From Acetobacterium sp965140355 (GTDB taxonomy: Bacteria > Bacillota > Clostridia > Eubacteriales > Eubacteriaceae): a stretch of 64,000 nt of DNA. The DNA is taken from positions 1,550,001 through 1,614,000 of the forward strand of contig OZ223194.1 in NCBI GenBank assembly GCA_965140355.1, in the 5' to 3' direction. A program made the translations under genes and the position numbers. The notes below the pieces were generated by a model. It had not been told where the DNA came from, ran no database searches, and saw only the letters and a program-made list of their open reading frames with translations. Positions 1 through 8,789 of this stretch are shown here, in pieces (positions within the stretch are counted from its first letter, which is position 1; every line of letters begins with the position of its first letter).

Positions 1-10
1 AGGATAACAA

Positions 11-949
11 ATGAAAACAAAGTTAACCGAAATGTTAGATATTAAATATCCCATCCTTTGTGGTGGTTTATATGGCTTGACGGAGTCGCGCCTTGTATCT
101 TCGGTAGGCAATGCTGGCGGGTTAGGTTTTCTTTCGTCAAATCATCTAGGGAGTAAGAAAGCCCTTCGAGAAGAAATAAAACAGACAAAAAAACTGACCA
201 ATAAGCCGTTTGGCGTTAATATTTCGCTATTGGCGGAATCAGAATCGAATCTTTCTAATGGATATATTGATGTGATTATAGAAGAAAATATTCCGGTTGT
301 TGAAACTGCGGGAAACAATCCCGTTGAATATATCAAGCGACTAAAAAAAGAAAAGATTAAAGTATTACATAAAACAGTGATCGCCAGACATGCTAAAAAA
401 GCTGAGGAAGCCGGAGCCGATGGAATCATCTTGGTGGGATACGCAGCAGGAGGTCATCCTGGAATGGAAGGCGTTGGACTATTTGTAAACTTGCAAGAAA
501 CAGTGCGAGCAGTCAAGATTCCGGTTGTTGCTGCTGGTGGAATTTGTAATGGACAAGGTATGGCGGCTGCCTTGGTAATGGGCGCAGAAGGAATATTAAT
601 GGGGACTGCTTTTGCTGCGACCCAGGAATCTTTTTTTCATGACAATATAAAAGCGAGAATAATAGCAGCGAAATCGACGGATACGATTGTTGTCTTTAAA
701 TCGGTGAAAAATGCGTTTAGGTGTCTGAAAAATGATTTGACATTAAAAATACTTGAGCTGGAAAAAAACAACGCATCGGCTAGTGAGCTGTTTGGATATT
801 TAGCAGGATTTGATGCCAAAAAAAGTTATCTCGAAGGCGATGTGGATAATATATTTGTTCCGATGGGACAGGTTGCCGGAATGATCAACAATGTTTTTAC
901 TTGTGAAGAATTAATTAATACCATTATAACAGAATGTGAAGCGTACTGA
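11..949 (+). CDS. Nitronate monooxygenase / FabK-like FMN oxidoreductase
   Basis: A 312-residue TIM-barrel flavoprotein of the 2-nitropropane dioxygenase (NPD) family, which also contains the enoyl-ACP reductase FabK. Visible signatures are the N-terminal YPILCGGL and GNAGGLGF stretch (13-40), the AGGHPG loop (146-151) holding the usual active-site histidine, PVVAAGGI (171-178) and the phosphate-binding segment LMGTAF (196-201). Length is normal. The start has only a weak Shine-Dalgarno (AGGAT), and what lies upstream is outside the window. It precedes an acyl-CoA dehydrogenase operon, but a 308-base gap with its own promoter separates them, so a shared pathway is only a guess. True substrate (nitronate or enoyl thioester) cannot be read from sequence. 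Confidence 0.85.
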   Translation: MKTKLTEMLDIKYPILCGGLYGLTESRLVSSVGNAGGLGFLSSNHLGSKKALREEIKQTKKLTNKPFGVNISLLAESESNLSNGYIDVIIEENIPVVETAGNNPVEYIKRLKKEKIKVLHKTVIARHAKKAEEAGADGIILVGYAAGGHPGMEGVGLFVNLQETVRAVKIPVVAAGGICNGQGMAAALVMGAEGILMGTAFAATQESFFHDNIKARIIAAKSTDTIVVFKSVKNAFRCLKNDLTLKILELEKNNASASELFGYLAGFDAKKSYLEGDVDNIFVPMGQVAGMINNVFTCEELINTIITECEAY

Positions 950-1009
950 TGGCCTTTGCTAAAGGCGATCGCAATGAATTTTGGATGTATACTTAGTGTA
1001 TATATTTCA

Positions 1010-1043
1010 TTGATATTGGCATTTATGTGTATATATAATACAC
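1010..1043 (+). promoter_or_regulatory. Possible sigma-A promoter with palindrome
   Basis: TTGATA (1010-1015) lies 18 bases before TATAAT (1034-1039). The -10 sits inside a palindrome, GTGTAT-ATATA-ATACAC (1027-1043), which could be an operator. It points toward the acyl-CoA dehydrogenase operon, about 215 bases away. AT-rich sequence makes chance matches likely. Confidence 0.3.
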
Positions 1044-1121
1044 AATGGATAAGAAGAAAAACGGCTTTATAATTAAAATTTATCCGCACTATTTTATTTT
1101 GTGGTTGATAAAATACTGATA

Positions 1122-1154
1122 GTTAGTAAGGTTAGTGTTTATAACCTTACTAAC
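1122..1154. promoter_or_regulatory. 13-bp perfect inverted repeat, candidate activator site
   Basis: GTTAGTAAGGTTA (1122-1134) and TAACCTTACTAAC (1142-1154) form a perfect 13-bp inverted repeat with a 7-base centre. No T-run follows on the + strand, so it is a poor terminator. It lies about 65-97 bases upstream of the start site predicted for the sigma-54 promoter, the usual place for an enhancer-binding activator. The activator gene is not in the window. Confidence 0.5.
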
Positions 1155-1191
1155 AGAAATAAAATAATTTATCGGAAGATTTTTTTTAGAA

Positions 1192-1208
1192 TTGGCATGA
1201 TAATTGCT
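1192..1208 (+). promoter_or_regulatory. Sigma-54 (-24/-12) promoter of acyl-CoA dehydrogenase operon
   Basis: The sequence TTGGCATGATAATTGCT matches the RpoN consensus TGGCACG-N4-TTGCW at all but one position, with exact GG-N10-GC spacing (GG 1194-1195, GC 1206-1207). The predicted start is near 1219, leaving a leader of about 40 bases before ATG 1258. Confidence 0.75.
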
Positions 1209-1257
1209 ATTAATATTGTTTGTGAAACTAATATCAACTTAAAACGGAGGAATTAAG

Positions 1258-2391
1258 ATGTTCGAAAAAAAGCATGAGCTGCTTAGAAAATTAGTCAGAG
1301 AATTTGCAATGAATGAAATAGCTCCCTATGCACAGGAGATTGATCAAACAGGCAAATACCCAGAAGAATTGGCAAAAAAAATTATTGAGTGTAAATTTAA
1401 TTGTATAACGATACCGGAAGAATATGGCGGTTGCGGCGGTGACACCAGATCGAATGCGATTGTAACCGAAGAAATTGCCAAAGTATGTGCTTCTTCAGTT
1501 TCGCAAATTATGCCAAACTCGCTTTCTGGATCACCGTTAATGTTATTTGGGAATGAAGAACAAAAACAAAAATACTTAAGAGGTATGGCTGAAGGAACGA
1601 TGATTGGGGCATTTGGGATCACTGAGCCAGGGGCCGGATCAGATACTGCAGCAATTACAACGACTGCGGAAAAAGAGGGTGACTACTATATTTTAAACGG
1701 CAGAAAATGTTTTATTACCAATGGACCAGTTTGTGATTTTATCACCGTATTTGCTAAAACAGATACAACGGCTAAAGGTGTTAAAGGAATTAGTGCTTTT
1801 ATTGTTGAATCGTCATGGGAAGGTTTTTCACGCGGAAAAGTTGAAGATAAGTTAGGAATTCGGGGATCGAAAACCTGTGATATCGTTTTTGAAAATGTAA
1901 AAGTTCCGAAAGAAAATCTGCTTGGTAAAGAAGGTCAAGGATTTAAAATTTGTATGAGTACACTTGATTCTGGAAGAATTACCGTTGCCTCGCAAGGTCT
2001 TGGGATTGCTCAAGGAGCCTTTGAGGAGGCTGTTAAATTTACCAAAGAAAGAATACAATTCGGCAAACCGATTTCTAAATTGCAAAATACTCAATTTGAA
2101 CTGGCTGATATGGCGACGAAGATTCAATGTGGAAGATTATTGGTTTATGATGCAGCATTTAAAAAAGATAGCGGGAAACCTTATTCAAAAGACGCAGCGA
2201 TGGCTAAATATTACTGCGGTGACTTATGTAATGACGTGGCTTACCGATCGTTACAGTTACATGGTGGATATGGATTTATGAAAGACTATGCTATTGAAAG
2301 AATGTACAGAGATGCTAGAATTGTATCAATATATGAAGGAACATCAGAAATTCAAAAGGTCGTTATAGCCGGAAATATTTTAGGTAAATAA
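1258..2391 (+). CDS. Acyl-CoA dehydrogenase (butyryl/caffeyl-CoA type)
   Basis: A 377-residue, full-length FAD-dependent acyl-CoA dehydrogenase. It shows the family FAD/substrate signature GAFGITEPGAGSD (about 121-133), the C-terminal GGYGFMKDYAIERMYRDA segment and IYEGTSEIQ, whose E360 is the expected catalytic base. GGAGG with good spacing supports this ATG. etfB and etfA follow immediately, so the three form the module seen in butyryl-CoA dehydrogenase/Etf complexes and in the caffeyl-CoA reductase of Acetobacterium, where electron bifurcation to ferredoxin is known. No CoA-transferase or CoA-ligase gene is adjacent, so the acyl substrate is not defined. The sigma-54 promoter suggests induction by a specific substrate through an enhancer-binding protein. 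Confidence 0.9.
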   Translation: MFEKKHELLRKLVREFAMNEIAPYAQEIDQTGKYPEELAKKIIECKFNCITIPEEYGGCGGDTRSNAIVTEEIAKVCASSVSQIMPNSLSGSPLMLFGNEEQKQKYLRGMAEGTMIGAFGITEPGAGSDTAAITTTAEKEGDYYILNGRKCFITNGPVCDFITVFAKTDTTAKGVKGISAFIVESSWEGFSRGKVEDKLGIRGSKTCDIVFENVKVPKENLLGKEGQGFKICMSTLDSGRITVASQGLGIAQGAFEEAVKFTKERIQFGKPISKLQNTQFELADMATKIQCGRLLVYDAAFKKDSGKPYSKDAAMAKYYCGDLCNDVAYRSLQLHGGYGFMKDYAIERMYRDARIVSIYEGTSEIQKVVIAGNILGK

Positions 2392-2403
2392 TAGGAGGAT
2401 AGT

Positions 2404-3189
2404 ATGAATATATTAGTATGTGCAAAGCAAGTTCCCAATACTAACGAAGTTAGAATAGATCCTGTTAAAGGGACTTTAATTAGAGATGGGGTAGAAAGTA
2501 TTCTTAATCCTGATGATGCGAATGCAATCGAAGCAGCACTAAAAATTAAGGATGAACAGAAAAATGTTAAAGTGACGGTTTTGTCGATGGGTCCGGCTCA
2601 AGCAGAGGATATGTTGAGAGAATGTTTGGCAATGGGTGCCGACGAAGCGATTCTTGTGAGTGACCGAGCTTTTGGTGGTTCAGATACATGGGCGACGGCC
2701 AATACGATTTCGGCAGCGATAAAAAAAGCCGGTCAATTTGATATTATCTTTGCCGGAAGACAGGCAATTGATGGCGATACCGCTCAAGTTGGTCCTCAGA
2801 TAGCCGAAAATTTGGGATTGCCGCAGGTTACCTATGTGCAAAATCTTGAAATTGGTGAAAATGAAGTTACCGTTCAAAGACAACTTGAAAATGGATATGA
2901 AGTCATTAAAGTTAATACGCCCGTATTGCTTACCGCAGTTAAAGAATTGAATAAGCCCAGATATATGGATGTAAAAGGTATTTACGATGCTTATAAAAAA
3001 GCAATTCCGGTATGGGGTGTTGATGATATTAATGTCGATCGGGAAATAATTGGACTTAAAGCGTCGCCGACAAAGGTGTTTAAATCATTCACTCAAGCGC
3101 CTAAGGGTAAAGGGATCATGCTTGAAGGTACAGCTAAAGAAAAGGTTAAAGCTCTGATGAGTGATTTAGAATCAAAACATATTATCTAA
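2404..3189 (+). CDS. etfB: Electron transfer flavoprotein beta subunit
   Basis: A 261-residue EtfB with the family N-terminus (MNILVCAKQVPNT), RDGVESILNPDDANAIEAA, the nucleotide-binding region GGSDTWATANTISAAIK and AGRQAIDGDTAQVGPQIAE, the EtfB signature in the middle of the chain. It pairs with EtfA to carry electrons to or from the acyl-CoA dehydrogenase encoded 12 bases upstream. AGGAGG lies just ahead of the ATG. Bifurcating activity is plausible in an anaerobe but cannot be proved from the sequence. Confidence 0.93.
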   Translation: MNILVCAKQVPNTNEVRIDPVKGTLIRDGVESILNPDDANAIEAALKIKDEQKNVKVTVLSMGPAQAEDMLRECLAMGADEAILVSDRAFGGSDTWATANTISAAIKKAGQFDIIFAGRQAIDGDTAQVGPQIAENLGLPQVTYVQNLEIGENEVTVQRQLENGYEVIKVNTPVLLTAVKELNKPRYMDVKGIYDAYKKAIPVWGVDDINVDREIIGLKASPTKVFKSFTQAPKGKGIMLEGTAKEKVKALMSDLESKHII

Positions 3190-3200
3190 TGGAGGGTACG

Positions 3201-4223
3201 ATGGAAAATATTAACCAATATAAAAATGTATGGATATATGCAGAACAAAGACACGGTGTGATAACGCCAGTTGTTTTTGAATTATTAGGTGAAGGTAAAA
3301 AAATTGCTAGAGAAACAGGTTCAGAACTTTGTGCTTTTCTAATCGGTAGTAATGTTGGGGATTTGGCTAACGAACTGATTGCATACGGTGCTGAGAAAGT
3401 GTTTTTAGCTGAAAGTCCTCTGCTGGAAAACTATACAACAGATGGGTATGCAAAAGTATTGACTGATGCAATCAATAAATATAAACCTGAGATAGTCCTT
3501 TATGGAGCGACTCATATCGGAAGAGATTTAGCACCAAGAATTTCGGCAAGAGTCAATACAGGATTAACAGCAGACTGTACGAAGTTGGAAATCGATCCTG
3601 AAGATAAAAAACTAAAACAAACCCGTCCGGCGTTCGGGGGGAATCTAATGGCCACGATTGTTTGTCCAAATCACAGACCACAAATGTCAACGGTGAGACC
3701 AGGTGTTATGGAAAAATTGACAAAAAATGAAGACAATAAAGGAACAATCATTAGAGTTGATTTAAATCTGGCAAAAGAAGACATTAGAACGATTGTGATG
3801 GAAGTTGTAAAACACAAAAAAGAAATGGTTTCATTAACTGATGCCGAAATAATTGTTTCTGGTGGAAAAGGATTAGGTTGTGCCGATAGTTTTAAAATGC
3901 TAAAAAAACTTGCCGATGTTTTAGGGGGGACAGTGGGCGCCTCGCGGGCGGCTGTTGATGCCGGCTGGATTGACCATGGAAATCAAGTTGGACAAACGGG
4001 AACAACCGTTAAACCCAGAATTTATTTTGCTTGTGGAATTTCAGGTGCAATCCAACATCTGGCGGGTATGTCAGATGCAGATATTATTATCGCAATCAAT
4101 AAAAACCCTTTGGCACCGATATTTGATGTAGCAGATTACGGAATTGTCGGCGATCTTAATGAAATCGTTCCGATGTTGATCGAAGCATTTACTGAATATA
4201 ACGATGAAAAACAATTAGCATAA
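3201..4223 (+). CDS. etfA: Electron transfer flavoprotein alpha subunit
   Basis: A 340-residue EtfA. The C-terminal FAD domain is complete (GGKGLG, SRAAVDAGW, GQTGTTVKPRIYFACGISG, NKNPLAPIFDVADYGIVGD). A 4-codon longer start at 3189 overlaps the etfB stop, but GGAGG at 3191-3195 favours ATG 3201. It lacks the N-terminal two-cluster ferredoxin domain that CarE of the caffeyl-CoA reductase carries, so it resembles butyryl-CoA dehydrogenase EtfA. It is the last gene of the operon. The 236 bases downstream hold only a weak AT-rich hairpin near 4224-4246 and no gene I can support. Confidence 0.93.
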   Translation: MENINQYKNVWIYAEQRHGVITPVVFELLGEGKKIARETGSELCAFLIGSNVGDLANELIAYGAEKVFLAESPLLENYTTDGYAKVLTDAINKYKPEIVLYGATHIGRDLAPRISARVNTGLTADCTKLEIDPEDKKLKQTRPAFGGNLMATIVCPNHRPQMSTVRPGVMEKLTKNEDNKGTIIRVDLNLAKEDIRTIVMEVVKHKKEMVSLTDAEIIVSGGKGLGCADSFKMLKKLADVLGGTVGASRAAVDAGWIDHGNQVGQTGTTVKPRIYFACGISGAIQHLAGMSDADIIIAINKNPLAPIFDVADYGIVGDLNEIVPMLIEAFTEYNDEKQLA

Positions 4224-4459
4224 GATATATTAAATATATTTTTAAATTAGCAACTCAACTTACAATTGGCGTTGGTTTTTGTTATCGCTATCTGCTAAAG
4301 TCATTACAGCATTCAGTTGGTTGACTCGTTCAGATCACGGCAAGGCTTTTGTTCGTGTTAATTCGCACCATTCTGGATGAGGGGCTAGTTGCGGGGAGGA
4401 TGGTTAAGCCGCTGAAACAACGTTAGCACCATAAAGAAACTTTTTTCCGAAATACTGTT

Positions 4460-4870
4460 TTAATTGGGATTGGGGTTGGTAAACGTATCAACCTTGGTAA
4501 ATTGAGCTTTGCCGAGCTGTGAGATGGCTTCTAAAATCAAGGTATCACCATCGATGGTATAGATTACCGGAACCTGATTCGGGGTTTCTTCATTACATTC
4601 ATCATGGTCAGTGCACGGATCAGCATCGGGATAGGCACTTCGCAATAAACGACCGTTTTTTAATTCATAATGACATTCTAAGTGTTCCCAGTTGCCGTTG
4701 CCATCACAGCGGTCAAGCAGCACCTGATGATCCGAGGTAAATTCATAATTAATTATTTTGCCGGGTTCATCACTTTCCCACTTACCAACGATGGAATTTG
4801 TTTTGGCACAGCCACATAAGGCGATCACCAGCAGAACTAAAATTGTACTAAAGAGGAAGTTTTTTTTCAT
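4460..4870 (-). CDS. Small secreted lipoprotein, unknown function
   Basis: A 136-residue protein with a lipoprotein signal peptide: MKKN, a hydrophobic stretch and the lipobox LCGC with C21 as the lipidated residue. The mature part begins IVGKWES and runs through short alternating strands (YEFTSDHQVLLD, YELKNGRLL, YTIDGDTLIL), the pattern of lipocalin-like or DUF5640-type beta-barrel lipoproteins. It has an unusual Cys/Asp-rich segment around residues 87-94 (DPCTDHDEC). GGTCC just upstream is a weak ribosome site. A divergent promoter (TTGCAA, 17 bases, TATGAT at 4909-4904) fits its expression. Function is unknown. Confidence 0.7.
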   Translation of the reverse strand: MKKNFLFSTILVLLVIALCGCAKTNSIVGKWESDEPGKIINYEFTSDHQVLLDRCDGNGNWEHLECHYELKNGRLLRSAYPDADPCTDHDECNEETPNQVPVIYTIDGDTLILEAISQLGKAQFTKVDTFTNPNPN

Positions 4871-5047
4871 GTTGGACCTTTCTAAATCGGTGTTATTGGT
4901 TAATCATAAAAGAAACTGGCAGATATTGCAATCAATATTGAAAAAACAACAGACTCTGTATCAAGTAGCTATTTTTTCTTGTTGAGAGAAGGGTTTTAAA
5001 AAGCTCAATATTTTGCGTTTGGCGGTTAGCGATTGTTCAAAATAGGG

Positions 5048-5077
5048 TTGACAAGTGGGGGGATATTCGTTTATGAT
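5048..5077 (+). promoter_or_regulatory. Promoter of the leuA T-box transcript
   Basis: TTGACA (5048-5053), 18 bases, TATGAT (5072-5077), giving a start near 5084 just ahead of the T-box stem I. The 15-mer TTTATGATTAACCAA overlapping this -10 (5070-5084) also occurs inverted at 4896-4910, overlapping the -10 of the divergent lipoprotein gene. Confidence 0.6.
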
Positions 5078-5083
5078 TAACCA

Positions 5084-5500
5084 AATATCAAAAAAACGTT
5101 GATGAGGAATAGTAGTTGTTCGATGACTTTCAGAGATCTGCTGGTTGGTGTGAAGCAGAAGTTAAAAAATGATGAACTCACCCCGGAGTTACTTGCTGAA
5201 ATGCTGCCGATAAAGAGTTGGCGCCATAGTAGGTTAAGTCGGACGCCCACCGTTACAGGGGATGGATATCGGTTTTATAAACCCGTATTGAAGACAACCC
5301 ATATAAAAATAGAGTGGTATAGCAGATTTTCGTCTGTCTCGTTTGGAGACAGGCGTTTTTTTATATGAACAGAACCTTCAGGTATGTGGATATTAAAGGG
5401 TATCGAGAAAGTGCATACAGTTGCCTGTATGAATAAGAGTGGTACCGCGGAAAACTCCCTTTTCGTCTCTGATTGAGATAAGAAGGGAGTTTTTTGCGTA
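5084..5500 (+). promoter_or_regulatory. Leucine T-box riboswitch with two terminator modules
   Basis: Stem I is recognisable by CAGAGATCTG-CTGGTTGGTG-TGAAGCAG (5131-5158), the AG-bulge/GGTTGGTG core of T-box leaders. The likely specifier is CTC (5177-5179, in GAACTCACC), a leucine codon. Two tRNA-acceptor-sensing elements follow: a degenerate one, GAGTGGTATAGCAG (5312-5325), with a terminator stem 5331-5340/5346-5355 and a T-run; and a canonical one, GAGTGGTACCGCGG (5437-5450), with terminator arms ACTCCCTT 5454-5461 and AAGGGAGT 5483-5490 and a T-run. Only one stem I fits in this length. Uncharged tRNA-Leu would favour antitermination and expression of leuA. Confidence 0.85.
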
Positions 5501-5585
5501 GTAACGAAAGTGATGATCAAAGCGGGGTCTAAAGCTTATAGCACTTTCGCAATTACCGATCAAAATTCAGATAAGGAGAAATAAG

Positions 5586-7124
5586 ATGGCACGAAAAATT
5601 TATGTATTTGATACAACGTTAAGAGATGGTGAACAGGTACCGGGGGCTAAACTTAATCTGTTAGAAAAGCTTGATGTTGCTGAACAGATCGCCAAAATGA
5701 AGGTTGATATGATGGAAGTGGGTTTCCCGTCATCCTCGCAAGGCGATTTTGAGGCCGTTCAGGCGATCAGCCGCAAAATTGGAAAGGATGTTTCAATTGC
5801 AGCGTTAGGGCGGGCGGTCCGGTCAGATATTGATTGTATTTATGAAAGTATTCGCGAAGCGGAGAATCCTCTGATTCACATTGTATTGGGTTCATCGGAT
5901 GTTCATGTTTCAAAAAAATTCGGCAAAACGCCACAACAGGTGATCGAAATGGGTGTGGGCGCGGTAAAATATGCCAGTTCCTTGCTGCCACAGGTTCAGT
6001 ATTCGTTGGAAGATGCCAGTCGTTCGGAGTTTGACTATCTCTGGCAAACCATTGAAGCGGTGGTAAAAGCCGGGGCCACCACCATCAATGTTCCCGACAC
6101 GGTCGGTTTTGCGATTCCCGAAAAATTTGGACAATTGATTTATCGGATCAATGATCGTTTAAAAAACCTCGACCCTAAAGTAATGCTGAGCGTCCATTGC
6201 CATAACGATACGGGTCTGGCCACGGCCAACACCCTGGCGGCAGTAAAAAACGGGGCCGATAAGGTCGAATGTACGATTAACGGCATTGGCGAGCGGGCTG
6301 GGAATACCTCTTTAGAGGAAGTCGTGATGGGGATCAAACTCCATGAGGATTATTATGGCGGTTATACCACGGTCGATAGTCACCAGATTTATGAAACATC
6401 ACGGATGGTTAGTGCCACCATGGGATTGGACATTCAAGTGAATAAGGCGATTACTGGGGAAAATGCCTTTGCCCATTCATCCGGAATCCATCAGGATGGG
6501 CTGCTCAAATCGAAAGATGTCTACGAAATTATGGACCCCGAAACTATCGGTGCGCCAGCGATGGAAATCGTTCTGACGGCCAGATCTGGTCGTCATGCAT
6601 TTACCCATGTGACCAGCCGTTTAGGTTTTGATATTCCAGAAACATTAAGCGCGGAAATCTATAAAAAGTTTTTGCTGATGGCTGATGAAAAAAAAGAGAT
6701 TTATGATAATGATGTGCTTAATTTGTTAAAGAGCTGTTCGCTGGTTTGTCGCGGTGAATCTCCCGAACTCTGGCAGTTAGTGGATTATCAGTTGTCGGTG
6801 ACCAACCAGTTGCCCACGGCAACGATAGAGCTGGTTAAAGGGACAAAAAAAGTAGTGCAAAGTCAAAGTGGAACGGGTGTGATTGATGCATTATACGGGG
6901 CAATCATAAGTGCTATCGGGGCTCCCATTGAGCTGATTGATTACCGGATTAACAGTTTAAGTCGGGGCAAGGGTAGCCTGGGCAAAGTGACCGCTCAAAT
7001 TCGCAGTGATGATCAACTGTATACAGGAAAAGCGATTGAACAGGATGTGATTCGTGCCAGTGCCTTAGCACTGATTAATGCCGTAAATAAGATGGTCTTG
7101 GAACAAACCGTAACTACTTTTTAG
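5586..7124 (+). CDS. leuA: 2-isopropylmalate synthase
   Basis: Catalyses acetyl-CoA + 2-oxoisovalerate to 2-isopropylmalate, the first committed step of leucine synthesis. The 512-residue chain starts with FDTTLRDGEQVPG (8-20), the metal/substrate loop of the DRE-TIM family, and has the metal-binding SVHCHNDTG (H204, H206) and NGIGERAGNTSLEEV. The C-terminal third (from about 390) is the LeuA regulatory dimer domain that mediates leucine feedback. AAGGAG precedes the ATG. The T-box in the leader with a leucine specifier fits this assignment over homocitrate or citramalate synthase. It stands alone; no leuBCD follows. Confidence 0.92.
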   Translation: MARKIYVFDTTLRDGEQVPGAKLNLLEKLDVAEQIAKMKVDMMEVGFPSSSQGDFEAVQAISRKIGKDVSIAALGRAVRSDIDCIYESIREAENPLIHIVLGSSDVHVSKKFGKTPQQVIEMGVGAVKYASSLLPQVQYSLEDASRSEFDYLWQTIEAVVKAGATTINVPDTVGFAIPEKFGQLIYRINDRLKNLDPKVMLSVHCHNDTGLATANTLAAVKNGADKVECTINGIGERAGNTSLEEVVMGIKLHEDYYGGYTTVDSHQIYETSRMVSATMGLDIQVNKAITGENAFAHSSGIHQDGLLKSKDVYEIMDPETIGAPAMEIVLTARSGRHAFTHVTSRLGFDIPETLSAEIYKKFLLMADEKKEIYDNDVLNLLKSCSLVCRGESPELWQLVDYQLSVTNQLPTATIELVKGTKKVVQSQSGTGVIDALYGAIISAIGAPIELIDYRINSLSRGKGSLGKVTAQIRSDDQLYTGKAIEQDVIRASALALINAVNKMVLEQTVTTF

Positions 7125-7325
7125 TTTGGCTTAAGATAAAGCACTGCATTGAGTTCATTAAATTTTTGCGATTCGCTATTTTGAGAATAAAGCGGTTGCT
7201 GACAAAAAAATTGACAGCGCTTAAAAAAGATTGACATTATTTTATTAAGTAATATTGGCAAATAAATAATATATTTAGGTTTTGTTGATTTAAATAATTA
7301 AGTTTAAAGGTCTTTGACTTACTGA

Positions 7326-7355
7326 TTGACAATGATTTTGTTTTAAGTTTATGAT
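7326..7355 (+). promoter_or_regulatory. Likely promoter of glutamate dehydrogenase
   Basis: TTGACA (7326-7331), an 18-base spacer and TATGAT (7350-7355). Two further TTGACA boxes lie upstream near 7210 and 7230, so more than one promoter may serve the gene. The rest of the 280-base gap after leuA is AT-rich, with no gene seen. Confidence 0.45.
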
Positions 7356-7404
7356 TAGTAACAGTTGATAAACAACAATAATTAATAAACAGGAGACAAT
7401 GTTA

Positions 7405-8664
7405 ATGAGAGCGTCCTATGACCCCTATGAAAATGTAATTGAAGTAATGACCGAAGCAATGGAAATTGGCAAAATGAATAAATATATGTTTGATATAATT
7501 AAAAACCCGCAACGGGAGACTAAAGTTTATTTGCCGGTAGAAATGGATGATGGAAGCGTACAGGTGTTTGAAGGGTATCGGGTGCAGCACTCCAATATTC
7601 GGGGACCATTTAAAGGAGGCATCCGATTTCATCCCGATTGTAATTTAAATGAGGTAAAAGCGCTGGCGACCTGGATGTCATTAAAATGCGCGGTTGTTAA
7701 TATTCCTTATGGCGGAGCAAAAGGCGGGGTGCGGGTTGATCCCAGTGAATTGTCACAACGGGAGCTTAGAAAGTTAACCAGACGTTATGCATTTGCGATT
7801 GAACCGTTGATTGGTGCCGATACCGATATTCCGGCTCCTGATGTGAATACAAACGCACAAACGATGGCCTGGATTCTGGATACGTACAGTATGCTCAAAG
7901 GAAAACCCTGTCCCGGGGTGGTCACCGGAAAACCGGTCGAACTGGGCGGCTCAAAAGGCCGAAATTCGGCAACCGGTCGAGGGGTGGCAATCAGTGCCAA
8001 GCTGATTCTGGAAAAAGACGGGAAAAAACTCGAAGATGTGACCGTTGCAATTTCCGGAATGGGAAATGTCGGGGGAAACGCGGCCCGAATATTGGGACAT
8101 CGTGGCGTTAAAATTGTGGCCTTAAGCGATGTTTCGGGGGCCATATATTGTGAAAACGGGCTTGATGCCGATGTGATATCGGAGTTTTTGGAAATTCCCG
8201 GAAATGTTTTAAATAAATATCAAGGTGAAGGGATTACCCATATTTCGCATGAAGAATTATTGACTTGTAAATGCGACATTCTAATTCCGGCGGCGCTGGA
8301 AAATCAGATTAATGAAGATAATGCGCGAAAACTTCAGTGTTCTTATATTATTGAAGGGGCGAACGGACCAACCAGTGTTGAAGCAGACGCGATTATCGCA
8401 GAAAGAGGGATTGTACTGATACCGGATATTTTTGCTAATAGCGGTGGCGTGATCGTATCCTATTTTGAGTGGGTGCAAAATATCCAGATCTTAACCTGGA
8501 ATCGCGAACAGGTTAACAAAACTTTAGAAAAAATTATGACTGCGGCTTTTGCCGAGATCGTTGAAGAGAGTAAACAATCAAAGTGTTCATATCGGATGGC
8601 AGCTTATATTATTGCTTTAAAACGATTGATTTACGCCGAAGAGATCAAAGGTATCTTTCCTTGA
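7405..8664 (+). CDS. gdhA: Glutamate dehydrogenase
   Basis: A Glu/Leu/Phe/Val dehydrogenase of 419 residues, catalysing reversible NAD(P)H-dependent conversion of 2-oxoglutarate and ammonia to glutamate. The N-terminal substrate domain shows GPFKGGIRFHP and the catalytic-lysine loop PYGGAKGGV. The Rossmann domain begins at about 190 with TGRGVA and has VAISGMGNVGGNAARIL. The chain ends with the family NSGGVIVSYFEW and helical tail. ATG 7399 lies only 3 bases after GGAG; ATG 7405 at 9 bases is preferred. A strong terminator follows. Cofactor preference and direction (ammonia assimilation or glutamate fermentation) are not decided here. Confidence 0.92.
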   Translation: MRASYDPYENVIEVMTEAMEIGKMNKYMFDIIKNPQRETKVYLPVEMDDGSVQVFEGYRVQHSNIRGPFKGGIRFHPDCNLNEVKALATWMSLKCAVVNIPYGGAKGGVRVDPSELSQRELRKLTRRYAFAIEPLIGADTDIPAPDVNTNAQTMAWILDTYSMLKGKPCPGVVTGKPVELGGSKGRNSATGRGVAISAKLILEKDGKKLEDVTVAISGMGNVGGNAARILGHRGVKIVALSDVSGAIYCENGLDADVISEFLEIPGNVLNKYQGEGITHISHEELLTCKCDILIPAALENQINEDNARKLQCSYIIEGANGPTSVEADAIIAERGIVLIPDIFANSGGVIVSYFEWVQNIQILTWNREQVNKTLEKIMTAAFAEIVEESKQSKCSYRMAAYIIALKRLIYAEEIKGIFP

Positions 8665-8721
8665 TTATGTAGTCCTTTGTTTGGCTGATGTTTGGAGGAT
8701 GGCTTTTCATAAAGCGAAAAT

Positions 8722-8766
8722 AAAACCGCCCTTTTAGCAGCTTTTATGCTGCTAAAAGGGCGGTTT
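8722..8766. terminator. Bidirectional terminator
   Basis: A perfect stem of about 18 bp (ACCGCCCTTTTAGCAG near 8725-8740, complement 8749-8764) with A and T runs on either side, lying between the convergent glutamate dehydrogenase and esterase genes. Confidence 0.9.
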
Positions 8767-8789
8767 TTGCGGAGCTTAAGTAAAAATTT

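Noticed and set aside
142..429. Minus-strand open frames opposite the flavoprotein and other long genes
   Set aside because: They mirror strongly coding + frames and have no start signals or recognisable domains.
1122..1154. The 13-bp inverted repeat as a terminator of the first gene
   Set aside because: No T-run follows on the + strand and it lies about 170 bases after the stop; its position fits an activator site better.
4224..4459. Possible decayed gene between etfA and the lipoprotein
   Set aside because: No frame with recognisable similarity could be read; only AT-rich and short imperfect repeats are present.
5099..5368. An 89-codon open frame before leuA
   Set aside because: It lies across the T-box stem I and first terminator; the RNA features explain the sequence and the frame has no ribosome site.
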